Shown here: in pieces, positions 43,959 to 54,548 of the stretch
Layout: each line of letters opens with the position of its first letter
Position numbering within the stretch: position 1 is the stretch's first letter
Assembly: GCA_036873755.1 (NCBI GenBank)
Contig: JAVTVY010019597.1
Coordinates: 16,882 to 80,881 of the forward strand
Direction: 5' to 3'
Source of the DNA: Hanleya hanleyi
Taxonomy: Eukaryota; Mollusca; Polyplacophora; Lepidopleurida; Hanleyidae
Length of the DNA: 64,000 nt
Position numbers and translations under genes: made by a program
The notes under the pieces: generated by a model
What the model was told of the DNA's origin: nothing
What the model saw: the letters and a program-made list of their open reading frames with translations, nothing else
The model's database searches: none

Positions 43959-44436
43959 GCGCACATTCTTGCTCGGCAGACAAATCCATCAACCAAATGT
44001 AAAACCGCTTACCTTAAATACTTGAGAAGGAACGAAAGTTGGTTGACGCGCATGCGTCAGCCAACCGGAAGATAGCGATAGTGACACCATCACATCACGG
44101 TGTTTATCAAAACAGTTCTCTACAAGTACAAACAAGCTCTACCTGTAATAATGAAACGATGACTACCGATCGTTTGCAATTGTAGAGACCTGTTTGGATA
44201 AAAGCCGTGATGTGATGATGTCACTATCGCTATCTCCAGGTTAGTTGACGCATGAGCGTCCAACCAACTTTCGAAAGTTGAAATTGAGTCAAGGAGAAAA
44301 CGAGACAGGTACGAGAGAAAAGAAGAGTACCTGTTGAGATGATCGCGGTTGTAAGCATAACTCGTTCCTTCCCAAGTATGTAAGGTAAGCAGTTTTACGC
44401 TTGGTTGATGGATTTGTCTGCCGAGCAAAAGTGCGG
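43959..44436. mobile_element. MITE-like element with long inverted repeats
   Basis: The left arm (about 43959-44115) and right arm (about 44195-44436) are imperfect inverted copies sharing 'ctcggcagacaaatccatcaacc', 'gtaaaaccgcttacctta' and 'gttggttgacgc'. The middle is about 80 bp. The minus-strand ORF of 110 aa across it is not credible as a gene. Adjacent to a copy of the TGACGTCA MITE family. Confidence 0.7.
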
Positions 44437-44439
44437 TTT

Positions 44440-44620
44440 TTGAAAATCTCAATGTGACGTCATCATTTTGTCATAGAGCTTGACGCAAGGCTAGGGTGTG
44501 GTAAGTTTCAGCCCCATAGCTCAAGGGGTAAGACAAACAAATAGGGGGCGGGGGGTATTTCGCTCCCCTCCCCCAAGGCCACGAACAGGCTCCAAAAACC
44601 CAGGCCAGATAGGGGTAAAC
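44440..44620. mobile_element. MITE-like dispersed repeat, copy 3 (partial)
   Basis: Contains 'aatgtgacgtcatcatttt', 'agagcttgacgcaagg', 'gtgtggtaagtttcagcccc' and 'aacccaggccagataggggt', matching 20880-21040 in the same orientation and 6800-7000 in reverse. Confidence 0.5.
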
Positions 44621-45084
44621 GATTGAGGGTGGGTTCCGTATCCCTGGATTGAGATATGCATCCAATAAGTGTATCATAAGTTAGGCTCTTGGAATATATT
44701 ACAATTGGGGTGGGGCGAGACATAGTTAAGGGGATGGATGAACACATTTCATGAATGAATGGATTCGGTTAATCATTCCAGCACCATGATGGCTATGAAT
44801 AAAACTACCTGGGTACAATTTAATCCACAGTAACATCATAATTGAACATTTTTACTATAAATAATATTTTTGGCCACGGATCACTGTGATTTGCTTTGTC
44901 TTCGCATGACTGTCATTGGACCTTCTTTTTTATCTATAATCCCCCTAAACTCTCTGAACGTTCTCTTCCTTACAGTAAGCTTTGTCAGCCTAAGAAGGCT
45001 AACTCATCAATTCCGAAATGTAGATTTCCAACTTGAAGAAATGTTTGCCAGAGTTATCAGATGTTCGTGGAAAAACATTCTGAA

Positions 45085-46312
45085 CGACACATTTTAATTT
45101 TGAGGAAATTTTTTCAATCATCCTACGTGCCGTATAGCTCATCCCTTGTGGTAATTTTCATTTTGAGGAAATTTCCTCAAAAAGCTGTCTGCTCTACTTA
45201 GATAATTATGCCGAACGATTGATTTTCAATTTTGAGGAAATTTCCTCAAAATCTGTTTCGCTCTATTTAGTTAGTGTTAGGAAATGAAGTACTATTCCGA
45301 ATGGTAGATTTCCAATTTCAGGGAATGACAGCCGGAGTTAACATATGTTTCGTGACAATCATTTTGAACGATGCATTGCCATTTTGAGGAAATTTCTTCA
45401 AAACTGCCCGAAACGTTATCTACTTCACTTAGCTCGTGAACATGCAGGGACACTCATTCGGAAAGATAATTTCAATTGAGGATATCTCCCCACAATTTAA
45501 TTTGTCACAGTTAACGTAAATAACATCTTTCCGAATGGTAAGTTTAAAATTGACCCTCTCAAACTTATTCAGTCTATGAACATGGACAAACATTCTAACA
45601 AGCAACTTTTCCTTGTTAAATATGGACAGTCATTCCGACCAGTGGATCAAATTTCCCCAATGCGTTATCGGCGTTACTAAGCATAAACACTGAACCCTAT
45701 TAGGAAAAGTAGATTTTGATTTTGAGGAAATTTCCTCAGAATACCCTATGCTCAGCGTATGAGCATAGACAGCTATTCCAAACAATATATTTTCCTCTTG
45801 AGGAAATTTCCTCATATTTATCATATGATTATTTTAAGTTTTGGAGGCCCTGTCATTAGCTACAAAATTATCATTTTCTCAACACATGTCTTCATGGAGA
45901 ATGATTCCAAACGATATACTCAGCCGGTAGACATGAAAGATAGATTGCTATTTTGAGGAAATTTCCTCAAAACGTCCAGGCCATAGCTACATATCATCCT
46001 TCCGAGCGATCTTACTCAGCCGGTGGACATGGAAGATAGATTGCGATTTTGAGGAAATTTCCTCAGAACGCTGTCTGCTCTAGTCAACGTATGAGCATGG
46101 ACAACCATTCCGAACAATATGGTTCATTTTCAGAACATTCCTTCAATATTCGGCTTGTGAGATGGATAAAATGTGAACAATTAGCTAGTTGGCAATGACT
46201 ATTTTCATGAAAATACACAATCTTTCAATACTATTTGCAGTGGTTTGTTTTCTCTATCCTATATTTTGAGGGAAAGTCGAGACAGTCCACTATTATTTTG
46301 GACTTCGTTTTA
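45085..46312. repeat. Array of palindromic TTGAGGAAATTTCCTCAA sites, cluster 2 (inverted to cluster 1)
   Basis: At least eight copies occur near 45100, 45160, 45228, 45382, 45720, 45790, 45953 and 46047. The outer end (46250-46312) is the reverse complement of the outer end of cluster 1 (about 21415-21475), including 'gtcgagacagtccactattatt'. Linkers again contain 'cattccgaa' and 'ccgaatggt'. So the two arrays are oppositely oriented members of one repeat family. Confidence 0.85.
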
Positions 46313-46386
46313 TGCGGATTATGCTAAAATACGTTAAATTCTCACTATATAGCTGATAAATCAGACTTACATAATAAGAGAAAGAT

Positions 46387-46596
46387 TTACGGTCGCGTTT
46401 CCGGCGTAACTGTCGCTGCAATACTTGGTGTGAAACTCGATGTTGACATGGACTGTATACTCGATGTGGTGGTGGCTTGGGCCAGATGGGGGTTGGCTGG
46501 CGCTAGTGTGAAGGAGGTCTGTAGATTCGTCTGACTGGCACTCACGGCTAGTGGTTGTGTCCTAAGTGGAATAAGTAGAGAGCCGAGGTACGCCAC
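46387..46596 (-). CDS. Short Ser/Thr-rich ORF after the integrase remnant
   Basis: 69 aa (starts MAYLGSLLIPLRT), low-complexity Ser/Thr/Pro/Ala composition. It follows the integrase stop by a few bases and might be a small element gene or chance. No domain recognised. Confidence 0.2.
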   Translation of the reverse strand: MAYLGSLLIPLRTQPLAVSASQTNLQTSFTLAPANPHLAQATTTSSIQSMSTSSFTPSIAATVTPETRP

Positions 46597-46604
46597 GCCG
46601 TAAA

Positions 46605-47790
46605 TTACACCTCATATATAATAGCCAGCAGGGTCAGCAATGTCACCACCAAGCCCACTTTTGCTTTGCACGTTTTTGGATACGATGTGTTCAGAGGGAG
46701 CTGCTCTTTGTCCATAGCACTGTGTTCATGGTCGAGCGCAGAACGAATGCTGACGACTTTGGTTCCTGGCTTTATAGCCGTTTCATCTGGTTGTCCGGGC
46801 TCCAGGAATTGAAGGAAATGGGCCAGTCTTGCCATTTCATGAGACACACCGTCTTGCATCGGCGTCGCTCGGTTTTCAAGATGCATTCCACAGTGTAGTA
46901 GTCTTGCGCGGTTTTCACCAGGGGCTGTAATTCTTGCTCTTAAAACCCGCGGTCGTCGGGGAACGCGACGTTTAATCACAAAGTATTCTTCGCTCCAGTT
47001 TGGAAGGCAACTCTTATAGAACCTGCCCTTCACTTTATTGATCCGTACAGGATCCCCGATCTTGAACACCTCCTTCCGTCGTGGTTGTGGTTGCATGGGG
47101 TACAAGATACGCCGGACATATGCTTCATTGCGCTTGGTAACGGGGATGGGCGGTTTCTGAATACTCCGGTGATAGGATCGATTGTAACCGGACGCAAGTT
47201 TTCGAAGGACATGTACCGCTTGGTATTCTTATAGGTGAAATATTCGTACATGCGACCTTTGAACGTCCTGTTGAATCTTTCCACAACGGACACCTTGGTC
47301 TCGTTGTACATGTATGTTTGGAAGAAGGCTTTCAGAAACTGTTGGGACGGTCAGTTGAGCAATTCCGTGCCTTCGTCGATTTACAACTACACGGGTTTGC
47401 GACCCGTCTTGAAGGTACCCTTAAACGCAGCTACGGCATTCTCTTCCTTGTCCGTCCAGATGGGTACAACCCACGCACACTTCGACAGGATATCAATGCA
47501 TGTCAAGATATACCAATTCCCATCGTTGTGTTTGGAGAAGGCGCTCATATCGACCAAATCCGCTTGCCATTGAGCATCTATGCCTCTCAGATGGCCTGGT
47601 TCTGTAGGAAATGGCGGCGGGCAGCTCGATGTAAGGTATACATGTCTTGTTTTCTTAATCAATCTTGGTATCCCCTGGGGTTTAGCGGCTCGACAGAGGG
47701 CTCATAATGTGCTATAGACAGCTGGAATGTCGGGAGTGTAATCAAACGTGTCCAACACCTTCTCTCAGCTCTTCATGGTGACAAATGATG
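46605..47790 (-). pseudogene. Polinton/Maverick-type DDE integrase, broken
   Basis: Segments in several frames match the integrase of Polintons. 'WQADLVDM' with the first catalytic Asp is in 47387-47662; 'IDEGTE' with the second Asp is near 47370 in a stretch broken by stops; 'VVERFNRTFKGRM' with the catalytic Glu is in 47030-47311. The C-terminal 'KIGDPVRINKVKGRFYKS' region, the chromodomain/SH3-like tail of this family, is in 46605-47105. A TGA near 47710, closely spaced stops near 47385 and a frameshift near 47130 make it non-functional. The extension past the tail (to 46605) ends in a hydrophobic segment. This is the best evidence for a Polinton in the window. Confidence 0.75.
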
Positions 47791-47814
47791 AAACACCCGA
47801 ACTCTATCGTTTAT

Positions 47815-48217
47815 TTATAGCGGGTATATCTTGGGCCGAGGTCGGGCTTTCTTTCTGATTCCTTTCTTCGGCTTCAACACATCGTCCATGGTATGTGGCC
47901 AGTCCAACCCGTCTGATGACCACTCTTCCTCTGTAAGCACCTGATCCACATCCACCACGGAATCTACCAACGCGGGCCATAGAGCAGGGTAAATGCACAT
48001 GGTGACACAAGTAGATGAGGGGGTCGTTCAATTCACCGGGCAACACCCGTTCGAATTTGGTCCAACCCACCCGGGACAGGCGAATGTGAGCCGGGCGCGG
48101 TTGTGTAGGGTCCGCATCACATATGCATCCCTCTACCATGATATCGACCGTATCCGCATAGATGTACAGGAAGACCTCGGGGGTTAAACTGAGAAACGTA
48201 CGTATATGCTCTGTCAT
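47815..48217 (-). pseudogene. PC4-like small protein gene, copy 2, frameshifted
   Basis: Starts at 48217 ('LTPEVFLYIYADTVDIM ... GWTKFERVLPGEL') and shifts frame near 48000 into a tail ending 'KKGIRKKARPRPKIYPL' at 47815. The pattern of beta strands followed by 'xGWTKFxRxL' resembles PC4/p15-type single-strand-DNA-binding coactivator domains; this is a tentative match by eye. It is paralogous to the gene at 48865-49516. A TATA-like TATAAATA on the minus strand lies near 48258, about 40 bp upstream. Confidence 0.45.
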
Positions 48218-48316
48218 GGTCAGTACGTGAATGACACAAAATGTGACTCTATCTCGTATTTATAGAGAGGAAAAGTCCGTGAAAGGTCGTTTTTTTCGAC
48301 ATAGCTCTCCGACATT

Positions 48317-48813
48317 TTAATCAGATAAAAAAATCGGGTGGTCGATCATTTTAGTCTTGTAAAAAGTAACGTTCTTCTCCGCATTCCATTTAGAGTTGGA
48401 GCGTTGTTGTTGGGCCCATTCCAAGACATCCAATATCTCCGGTTGGGCCGTGTACAGGGACGTACGATCCGTAATAAAGAAGGTTTGGTATCGGAACTGG
48501 TCCGTCTCCTTATGCCACAACAAATAGACGAAGGCAAGATTAAACTTGAAGGCCGTGGCTTGGTCCTCAAAAATGGTATAGGCGTAATGGGGTAGGCTAA
48601 TTAACCGGAAATTGTACAGTTCTAATATAGGACGATGACGGTGAAAACAGGGTCAGGATGGTAGGCCAATGGCGTTAGATACATCGCACTCACAGCCTGC
48701 TGTATTGTTAAAACATCCGTGGGTCGTTCGTCAGGATCTCTGGTAAAGTTGCCCTCCTCCACAGTGGGGACCGGATTCCTGGCGAGCGGTGATCTGGATC
48801 GCCCACGCGGCAT
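48317..48813 (-). pseudogene. 'LEWAQQQRxN' protein gene remnant, frameshifted
   Basis: The start at 48813 (MPRGRSRSPLARNPV) runs to about 48650 and then shifts frame. The remainder contains 'LYNFRLISLPHYAYTIFEDQ', 'LLWHKETDQ', 'LEWAQQQRSNSKW' and 'TKMIDHPI', ending at 48317. The same C-terminal sequence follows zinc fingers in the plus-strand genes at 51724 and 53634; this copy lacks the fingers. I know this C-terminal type only as an uncharacterised protein of invertebrate mobile elements. Confidence 0.5.
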
Positions 48814-48864
48814 GGTTTAGGATAAGTAAGTACAGGCCTAAAAATCGGCTCTACTTAATAGCCT

Positions 48865-49516
48865 TCAACATCTTGCATCATGGGACAGCAATATGGAAAG
48901 TACACCCCATATTATCCGTGAATATCTGGCGCCGGGGGTCAAAGTCCCTTTCTGGATGCTTTCATTGGGTACTGACGCCGTACCGGCCTCCGTTGTATGG
49001 ATGCAAATGCCACACGGTGGAATACGGGTGTTGAGTTTCGCCATGACATCTTTGTAGGTCACGAAGGTGAGAACGAGATAGTCCCTCTCGTCGTCCTCCT
49101 TGACGCGATTGATAATTTGTTCATTGGGCTCCGCCAGCGCGTCCTCAATAGTACGAGACGAGGTCCACTGGATGGCAGACCTATCATCCGGTGACCCACT
49201 GTAGCTAACACTTTCCCGAAGGCCGTCTAAGGTGACACTTCTAGTGGAGTCCTAGTAACACACTACGCGGCCGAAGAATGGCCCAAGGTGTACGTAGATG
49301 GCATTTTCCATGTGAATGAGGTCACCGTCGAGCTCATCGCTCAACAACCGTTTAAACTTGGTCCAGCCATCACGGTGCAGCGTAATCGTTTTTGATGTAA
49401 GCATCCCGTTTTTGATGTAAGACATCCCGGTCTTCCACGATGGTGACTTTATCCTCATAAACGTGTAACCCCACCTCGGGTGTAAGAGGAAGGAGAGCTC
49501 GTAGGACTGGCGACAT
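48865..49516 (-). pseudogene. PC4-like protein gene, copy 1, frameshift plus in-frame TAG
   Basis: From ATG at 49516 the frame encodes 'LTPEVGLHVYEDKVTIVED', shifts near 49395 to '(T)ITLHRDGWTKFKRLL', meets TAG at 49252-49254 and continues in the same frame for 129 codons to 48865. The N-terminal part is paralogous to 47815-48217, so the two genes arose by duplication within the element. The C-terminal half is not recognised. Confidence 0.4.
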
Positions 49517-49569
49517 GGTCGACGAAATGATGCGTGATGAATTACCCACACCGTAGCTGACTCCCGTCG

Positions 49570-49990
49570 TCGTTTGCGCAGCCCTATGCCCTCACCTCAC
49601 GTTACCCTAAGGCTGAAGCCTGGGTCTGGAAAACTCATTTGGTGAAATCCCCATGTCTCTAGCCCCATTTTTCTTCTCTACTGGGTTTCACTTCCGGTTG
49701 TGCATGCGCAGCGCTATGCCCTCGCCCCACATTACCCTGGGGCAGAAGCCTGGATCCAGGCGACTCATTCGCTGAAATCCCTATGTCTGTTGACTCACTG
49801 GTTCTCCGTACAGGGGTCCACTTCCAGTTGTGCTTGGTCAGCTCTATTTTCTCATCCAACATTTCCCTAGGAGGGAAACCTGGATCGCGGCGACTCATTT
49901 GGTGAAACCCCCATGTCTCTATCCCCATTGGTTCTCCGTACAGGGATACGCAACCCTATTTTCTCACCCCACATTACCGTAGGGCGGAAG
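49570..49990. repeat. About 130-bp tandem repeat, four units
   Basis: 'agc.ctatgccctc.cc.cacattaccctagg' followed by 'gaagcctgg', 'actcattTGgtgaaa.ccccatgtct' recurs near 49580, 49711, 49840 and 49950. It lies directly upstream of the decayed minus-strand Polinton genes and may be subterminal repeat of that element. Confidence 0.65.
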
Positions 49991-49999
49991 CCTGGAACC

Positions 50000-51300
50000 T
50001 TTGATGTTTTTGACGTCACTAACCTCACTCTGATTCACGGAGAATGACGTGGTATGAACCTATACGCTCTCGCTGACCCCTCGTATTGATCACCAGATTT
50101 CGTGAACTGGTCCAAGCAAAAGAGGTTATTCACAGTTATCGACCTCAATAATTTGCATATGACCTCTGTGACCTCACTTCCGCATTCGGTCACGTGGCCC
50201 GGAGTGACCTTTGACAAGCGCGCTATTTAGCCGATATTGTGCGCATGTGCAGTATCAAAGATCACGTCACAAAGGTCAATATGTATGAATAGCCGCTTTA
50301 ACTTCTACTTCGTCCACCACCACCTTCTTCGTAGGCATCAAGTTTTGGTCTGTTTGGCTGAAGCCACACTGACCAGTAGGATGAATAAAACTTCAAAGGA
50401 TCTAAGGAACTAAACTGGCTTTCTAGGTTTATGAAACTGGTGTAGACTGTCCTTTTCTACTGTATGAAGCTCATATTCCAGGCCCCCGTGCGCCCATTTG
50501 ATGCAAATCACACATAAACAAGCAGAAGTCGTGCATGTGAATAGATTACTTTTAGTAGGGGAAACCAAATACGATTGGTATGGGAAGTATGATATGATTT
50601 ATTTTAATATCAAATTATGCGGACAGATCGAACCCTCCGGCCATCCCTCTTCCCACCCAGAGCTACCGTCGAACCGGACGGAGTTCCGCTTCAACAGGCC
50701 AAAGATTTGATCCGTGCTAATCATCATCTACTTCAACGTTGAAAGGAACTGAAAAACCTGCTTATGAGGCTGCACGATCTGGAGTAAAATACTCGTTTTT
50801 GTTATATTTAACTTATTTGCACACGACTGAAAATATAGGACATATACGTAATTAACGCTCACCTGTCTGCTGGAGCATAACTGGAAAATGTAAAAGAACT
50901 TTGTATACAACAGAGGCTCGACACGTATGAGACATGTTATTAAGCTGAGGTCAGGCTCGCAATGAAGTAGGGTATTATTTTACCTTTACATATATTAATA
51001 TGCGTACATTGATTTTCTTTCCAGTGGATCTACATCGTGATATACGTTTATATCAAATAGGATCATTTTATCAGTCGATACGATATTTGGATCTACAAAA
51101 CTGCATCCTTGGTAGTGTAAAAATACAGAAAAGGGAATGTTATTCTGGATGTAAAGTCTGTTTCAAATAATAGTGAAAATTTCATTACGGTACTGGTACT
51201 CATTGAATATATCGGTAATGATCAGTGCTTTTTTGCATTTTTCATGATGCAAATCTGTACGTCGCACCAGAATCTTTTCATCTTTGTATTGTTTTCCCGC
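50000..51300. other. Region between Polinton remnant and sulfotransferase exon, no recognised gene
   Basis: Contains scattered short ORFs and, presumably, the promoter and a non-coding first exon of the sulfotransferase gene, which I could not place. Confidence 0.35.
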
Positions 51301-51302
51301 AG

Positions 51303-51501
51303 ACAGTGGATTTAATCATTTCCAGTACAATAATGCCAGACATAAGGGTGACCGATGTCAAAGAGAACACGATACGATACTTCCAATTCCGGAACAAACG
51401 CTACCCTCCTTTTCGAGAAATCACCGATGCGATGTTATCGAATTTGCCAAATCTGCCTGCAAGAGAAGGCGACGTCATCATTGTGGCATTTCCCAAATCA
51501 G
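51303..51501 (+). CDS. Sulfotransferase first coding exon (partial gene)
   Basis: After a pyrimidine-rich acceptor (ttttcccgcag) the ATG at 51333 opens 56 codons ending in 'DVIIVAFPKSG', the 5'-phosphosulfate-binding loop of cytosolic sulfotransferases (consensus TYPKSGTxW). The upstream 'NKRYPPF' also fits the family N-terminus. The frame is cut after the first base of a Gly codon by a GTTGTT donor, phase 1. Enzymes of this family transfer sulfate from PAPS to hydroxyls or amines. The next exon should begin with the rest of 'G-T-x-W'; I did not find it, so the locus may be incomplete or pseudogenic. Confidence 0.75.
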
Positions 51502-51670
51502 GTTGTTGAAAAATACACTTAAGGATGCCCGCTGGTGGTTTTTGGGTCATATGCTCGCCCCTATCGCTGATGCACTGCGATACACATGACTCAAGTGAGG
51601 ACAGGACAGGACTGCGATGCGGTGATTAGTGGAGAGAGCAACGTAGGAGAGTTCTTTGGTGATGAGAGTT

Positions 51671-51678
51671 TATAAACG
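51671..51678 (+). promoter_or_regulatory. TATA box of the first zinc-finger gene
   Basis: TATAAACG 53 bp before the ATG at 51724, in a region ('caacgtaggagagttct') duplicated upstream of the second copy at 53581. Confidence 0.5.
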
Positions 51679-51723
51679 TGACGGTGTACTGAAGTTTTCA
51701 TCATTCCCTGATCCGCAGCCGCC

Positions 51724-52640
51724 ATGTTCGCTTGTACAACATGCCTGAAGCAGTTTACTCGTCCAGGAGATTTGCGACGCCACGAGGCCTCCATCCACAC
51801 CGGTACACGGTACACTTGTTTAACCTGCTCGCGATCATTTAATCGGAAGGATGCTTTACGACGCCACGAACGTTCACTCCACAAGGGCGCGACAGAACAA
51901 TATATCGATTGTGATCAACTCTTCAAACGATTGTGGTCAACTCTTCAGTTAAGAAAGCACGAACGTTTGATTCATGCGCCGTCTCCACGGTTTGGAGCAC
52001 AAATTCCCACTGGAGACGAGCTCAGGAAGATCGCCCCCATTGAAGACGAGCCCAGGGAAACGAATTCCACTGCTGATCCGACAACGACCTGCTCGTCTAC
52101 ACTCGCTGTCGAAGAGGGCCGGAATATCCAGTCGGAAGCTAGCGATACGGTTCCGAGTCATAGGCCCGATGACATCGAACAGTTCCAGGAAGATCCAGTG
52201 GATTTCCCCAGCGACCTTTTACCTTATACCAGTGCAGTAAGTGACATCCACCTGCACCGCTGGTCCATGATCCAACGACTTTTCTATCGTCATCGCCCGC
52301 TGCTAGACATCTACAATTTCCGACTGATCGATCTGGGTCAGCTCTCCAACTACGCGAAAGCTATCTTTAACGACCAAACCACGGCCTTCAAGTTAAATTA
52401 CGCCTTTGGTTACATTTTACGCCATTGAGAGACAGAGAAACTCCCCTATTTCGATTCCAGCACTAACAACCGCCTGTACCACCAGCCCTTCACCATCACC
52501 AATCGAAGTTCATTGGAGACGATGCTGGAGCAACTGGAGACCGTGGATCCCTTAGAATGGGCTTGCTTATCAACAACGCCCCAACGAAGTATGGCAGGTG
52601 GAGACAGTGACCAATGTCACATTTTTCGTGGCTAAACATT
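51724..52640 (+). pseudogene. C2H2 zinc-finger / 'QQRPN' protein gene, copy 1, broken
   Basis: From ATG 51724 the ORF runs 234 codons to TGA at 52426-52428. Two good C2H2 fingers ('ACTTCLKQFTRPGDLRRHEA' and 'TCLTCSRSFNRKDALRRHER') and a degenerate third (first Cys lost) are followed by an acidic/Pro linker and 'IYNFRLIDLGQLSNYAKAIF'. Beyond the TGA the same frame continues with the family's C-terminal part ('PFTITNRSSLETML'), then a frameshift near 52565 precedes 'QQRPNEVW' and 'NVTFFVAK'. By analogy with C2H2 proteins it may have bound nucleic acid; the C-terminal domain is uncharacterised. Confidence 0.65.
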
Positions 52641-52959
52641 CATGAGCTGTATGTCGTCACCCATGCACTGATAGATACCATAACATGCTGCAATTGGTCT
52701 ATATGTTGATGGATAAAAGTCTGCTCTGTGAAAACCTGTACCGAATATTACGATGTTTAGAATTTAAAGAACATGGTGTTTGGTATAACAATATTTACTC
52801 TGACACACATAGAGGCAAATGTAAAAGCATTGGACAAGAATAGCCAACAATGTGTCTGATATACGTGCAAGAGCGTACAAGAATTGTAAACATACCTGTG
52901 TTGTGATGAAGCGGATAATAAAATGTGTAATACGCAATATGCTTGTTGTTGTTGATGTC

Positions 52960-53160
52960 TCTTGATTGATTTCTCGTTGAATGTGTTTGAGCATATCGTC
53001 GCGATGAGAGAAACTTTTCTGCGAGAACGTACACGAGCTCGACATGATGCCCCGTCAGACTCACACATAAACAAACACACACACATATACACCCTCCCAC
53101 CTACACACACACACACACACACACACACCCTCACCCACGCACACTTACACACACTTTTCT
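52960..53160. repeat. (CA)n microsatellite region
   Basis: Runs of acacacac near 53072-53090 and 53103-53127, with Thr/His-rich or Val/Cys-rich ORFs on either strand as artefacts. Confidence 0.8.
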
Positions 53161-53610
53161 TGTAGTTGGTACCCTACAGGTGAGGTAACACCATCAGGTA
53201 GCCAGACCGACCATGGCATCTTTCTCAACTACTCGCGCATGCGCACCTCCGAAACTACACTTTCTCTACTACTACTCGACAACGCATGCGCTGCACGACG
53301 TGACTTCCAATAACAACCAATCCAGTTGGACTCTACCCCACGAGCACTTCATCCACGACTGCACATGCGCAGAGTGGCATGAATTACACTACAAATCACA
53401 CCACTCGGCCTCGCCCCCACGAACGCTCCAAAAGGACACCCCACACGACTCATTTAGACCAAGGATGATTCATATGGCCTTCCCTATGTGCTAATGTATA
53501 ATGTATAATGGACACTTCTCTCCAGCGCGCACTCGGGTAAGGCTATACAGGACGGCGATGCGCTATTTGGTGGAGAGAACAACGTAGGAGAGTTCTGTAG
53601 GGTGAGGGAT

Positions 53611-53618
53611 TATAAAAG
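53611..53618 (+). promoter_or_regulatory. TATA box of the second zinc-finger gene
   Basis: TATAAAAG only 23 bp before the homologous ATG at 53634 (53 bp in copy 1). A deletion here would place the normal start of transcription at or after that ATG. Confidence 0.45.
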
Positions 53619-53633
53619 TGGCGGCAGGTGGGA

Positions 53634-54548
53634 ATGTTCATCATCTGTTCGACCTGCCTGAAGACATTTACTCGTCAAAATACTTTACGTCGGCACGAGA
53701 CCTCCGCCCACAACGGCGCACGGTATACTTGTATAACGTGCACACGGTCATTTAATCGGGAGGATGCTTTACTGCGCCACGAGCGCTTACTCCACGAGGG
53801 CGTGATGGAACAATGTAACGATTGTGGTCAATTCTTCAAACGACCCAGTCAGTTAAGAACGCACCAACGCTCGATTCATGGCCCATCATCACGACATCAA
53901 CTTCCCACTGAAGAGGAGCCCCGGAAGATCTGTCCCACTGAAGACGAGCACAGGGAGACCAATGTCACTGGTGAAGCGAACTTAGACAGTCCGCCTATAC
54001 CCACTGTCGAGGAGGGCCTGGATATTCAGCCGGACCCCGGCGATAGGGTTCCGAGTCATAGGCCTGACGGCATCGAACAGTTCCAGGAAGATCCATTGGA
54101 TGCCCCTAGCGATCTCTTACTGGACGCCCATCCATTTAGTGAAATCTACAGGGACCATTGGTTCATGATCCGACGATGATTCCACCGTCATCACCCGCTA
54201 CTAGATATCTACAATTTCCGGTTAGAGGACCTGTCTCAGCTCTTCAAGTACGTGGAAGCCATCTTCAACGACCAAACTACGGCCTTCAAGTTGAATCTGG
54301 CGTTTGGTTATGTGCTGCAGCATAAGGAGACAGACCAAGTCCAATAGTTTTACCCGAACAGTAACATCCGGGTATTTGACCAACTGTTTACCATCACGGA
54401 TCGGGCATCTCTAGAGCCCGTGCTGGACCAAGTGGACCAATTGGATGTCTTGGAATGGGCCCATCAACAACGCCCCAACACCCAATGGGTTGTGGAGACC
54501 AATGCCACGTTTTTCGTGACTAAAATGACCGACCACCCCATCAGATGA
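53634..54548 (+). pseudogene. C2H2 zinc-finger / 'QQRPN' protein gene, copy 2, broken
   Basis: Tandem duplicate of 51724-52640. Three C2H2 fingers are intact, including the third ('CNDCGQFFKRPSQLRTHQ') that is damaged in copy 1. The frame meets TGA at 54177-54179 where copy 1 has a sense codon, then TAG near 54345, and continues through 'ITDRASLEPVLDQ', 'LEWAHQQRPNTQW' and 'FFVTKMTDHPI' to a stop near 54546. An upstream in-frame ATG at 53628 exists; 53634 aligns with copy 1. Confidence 0.65.

Larger units (their letters stand above)
46380..49990 (-). mobile_element. Decayed Maverick/Polinton-like element remnant
   Basis: Four minus-strand gene remnants lie in series: a two-part PC4-like gene, a 'QQR(P/S)N' protein gene, a second PC4-like gene and a Polinton-type integrase. 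All carry stops or frameshifts. TATA-like sequences precede some of them. Subterminal 130-bp tandem repeats lie upstream at 49570-49990. No polymerase, ATPase, protease or capsid gene was recognised and no terminal inverted repeats were found, so this is a fragment. Confidence 0.65.

Noticed and set aside
44120..44452. 110-aa minus-strand ORF
   Set aside because: Lies across the inverted arms of a MITE and has no domain.
52757..53165. Val/Cys-rich ORFs near the CA repeat
   Set aside because: Products of the microsatellite.
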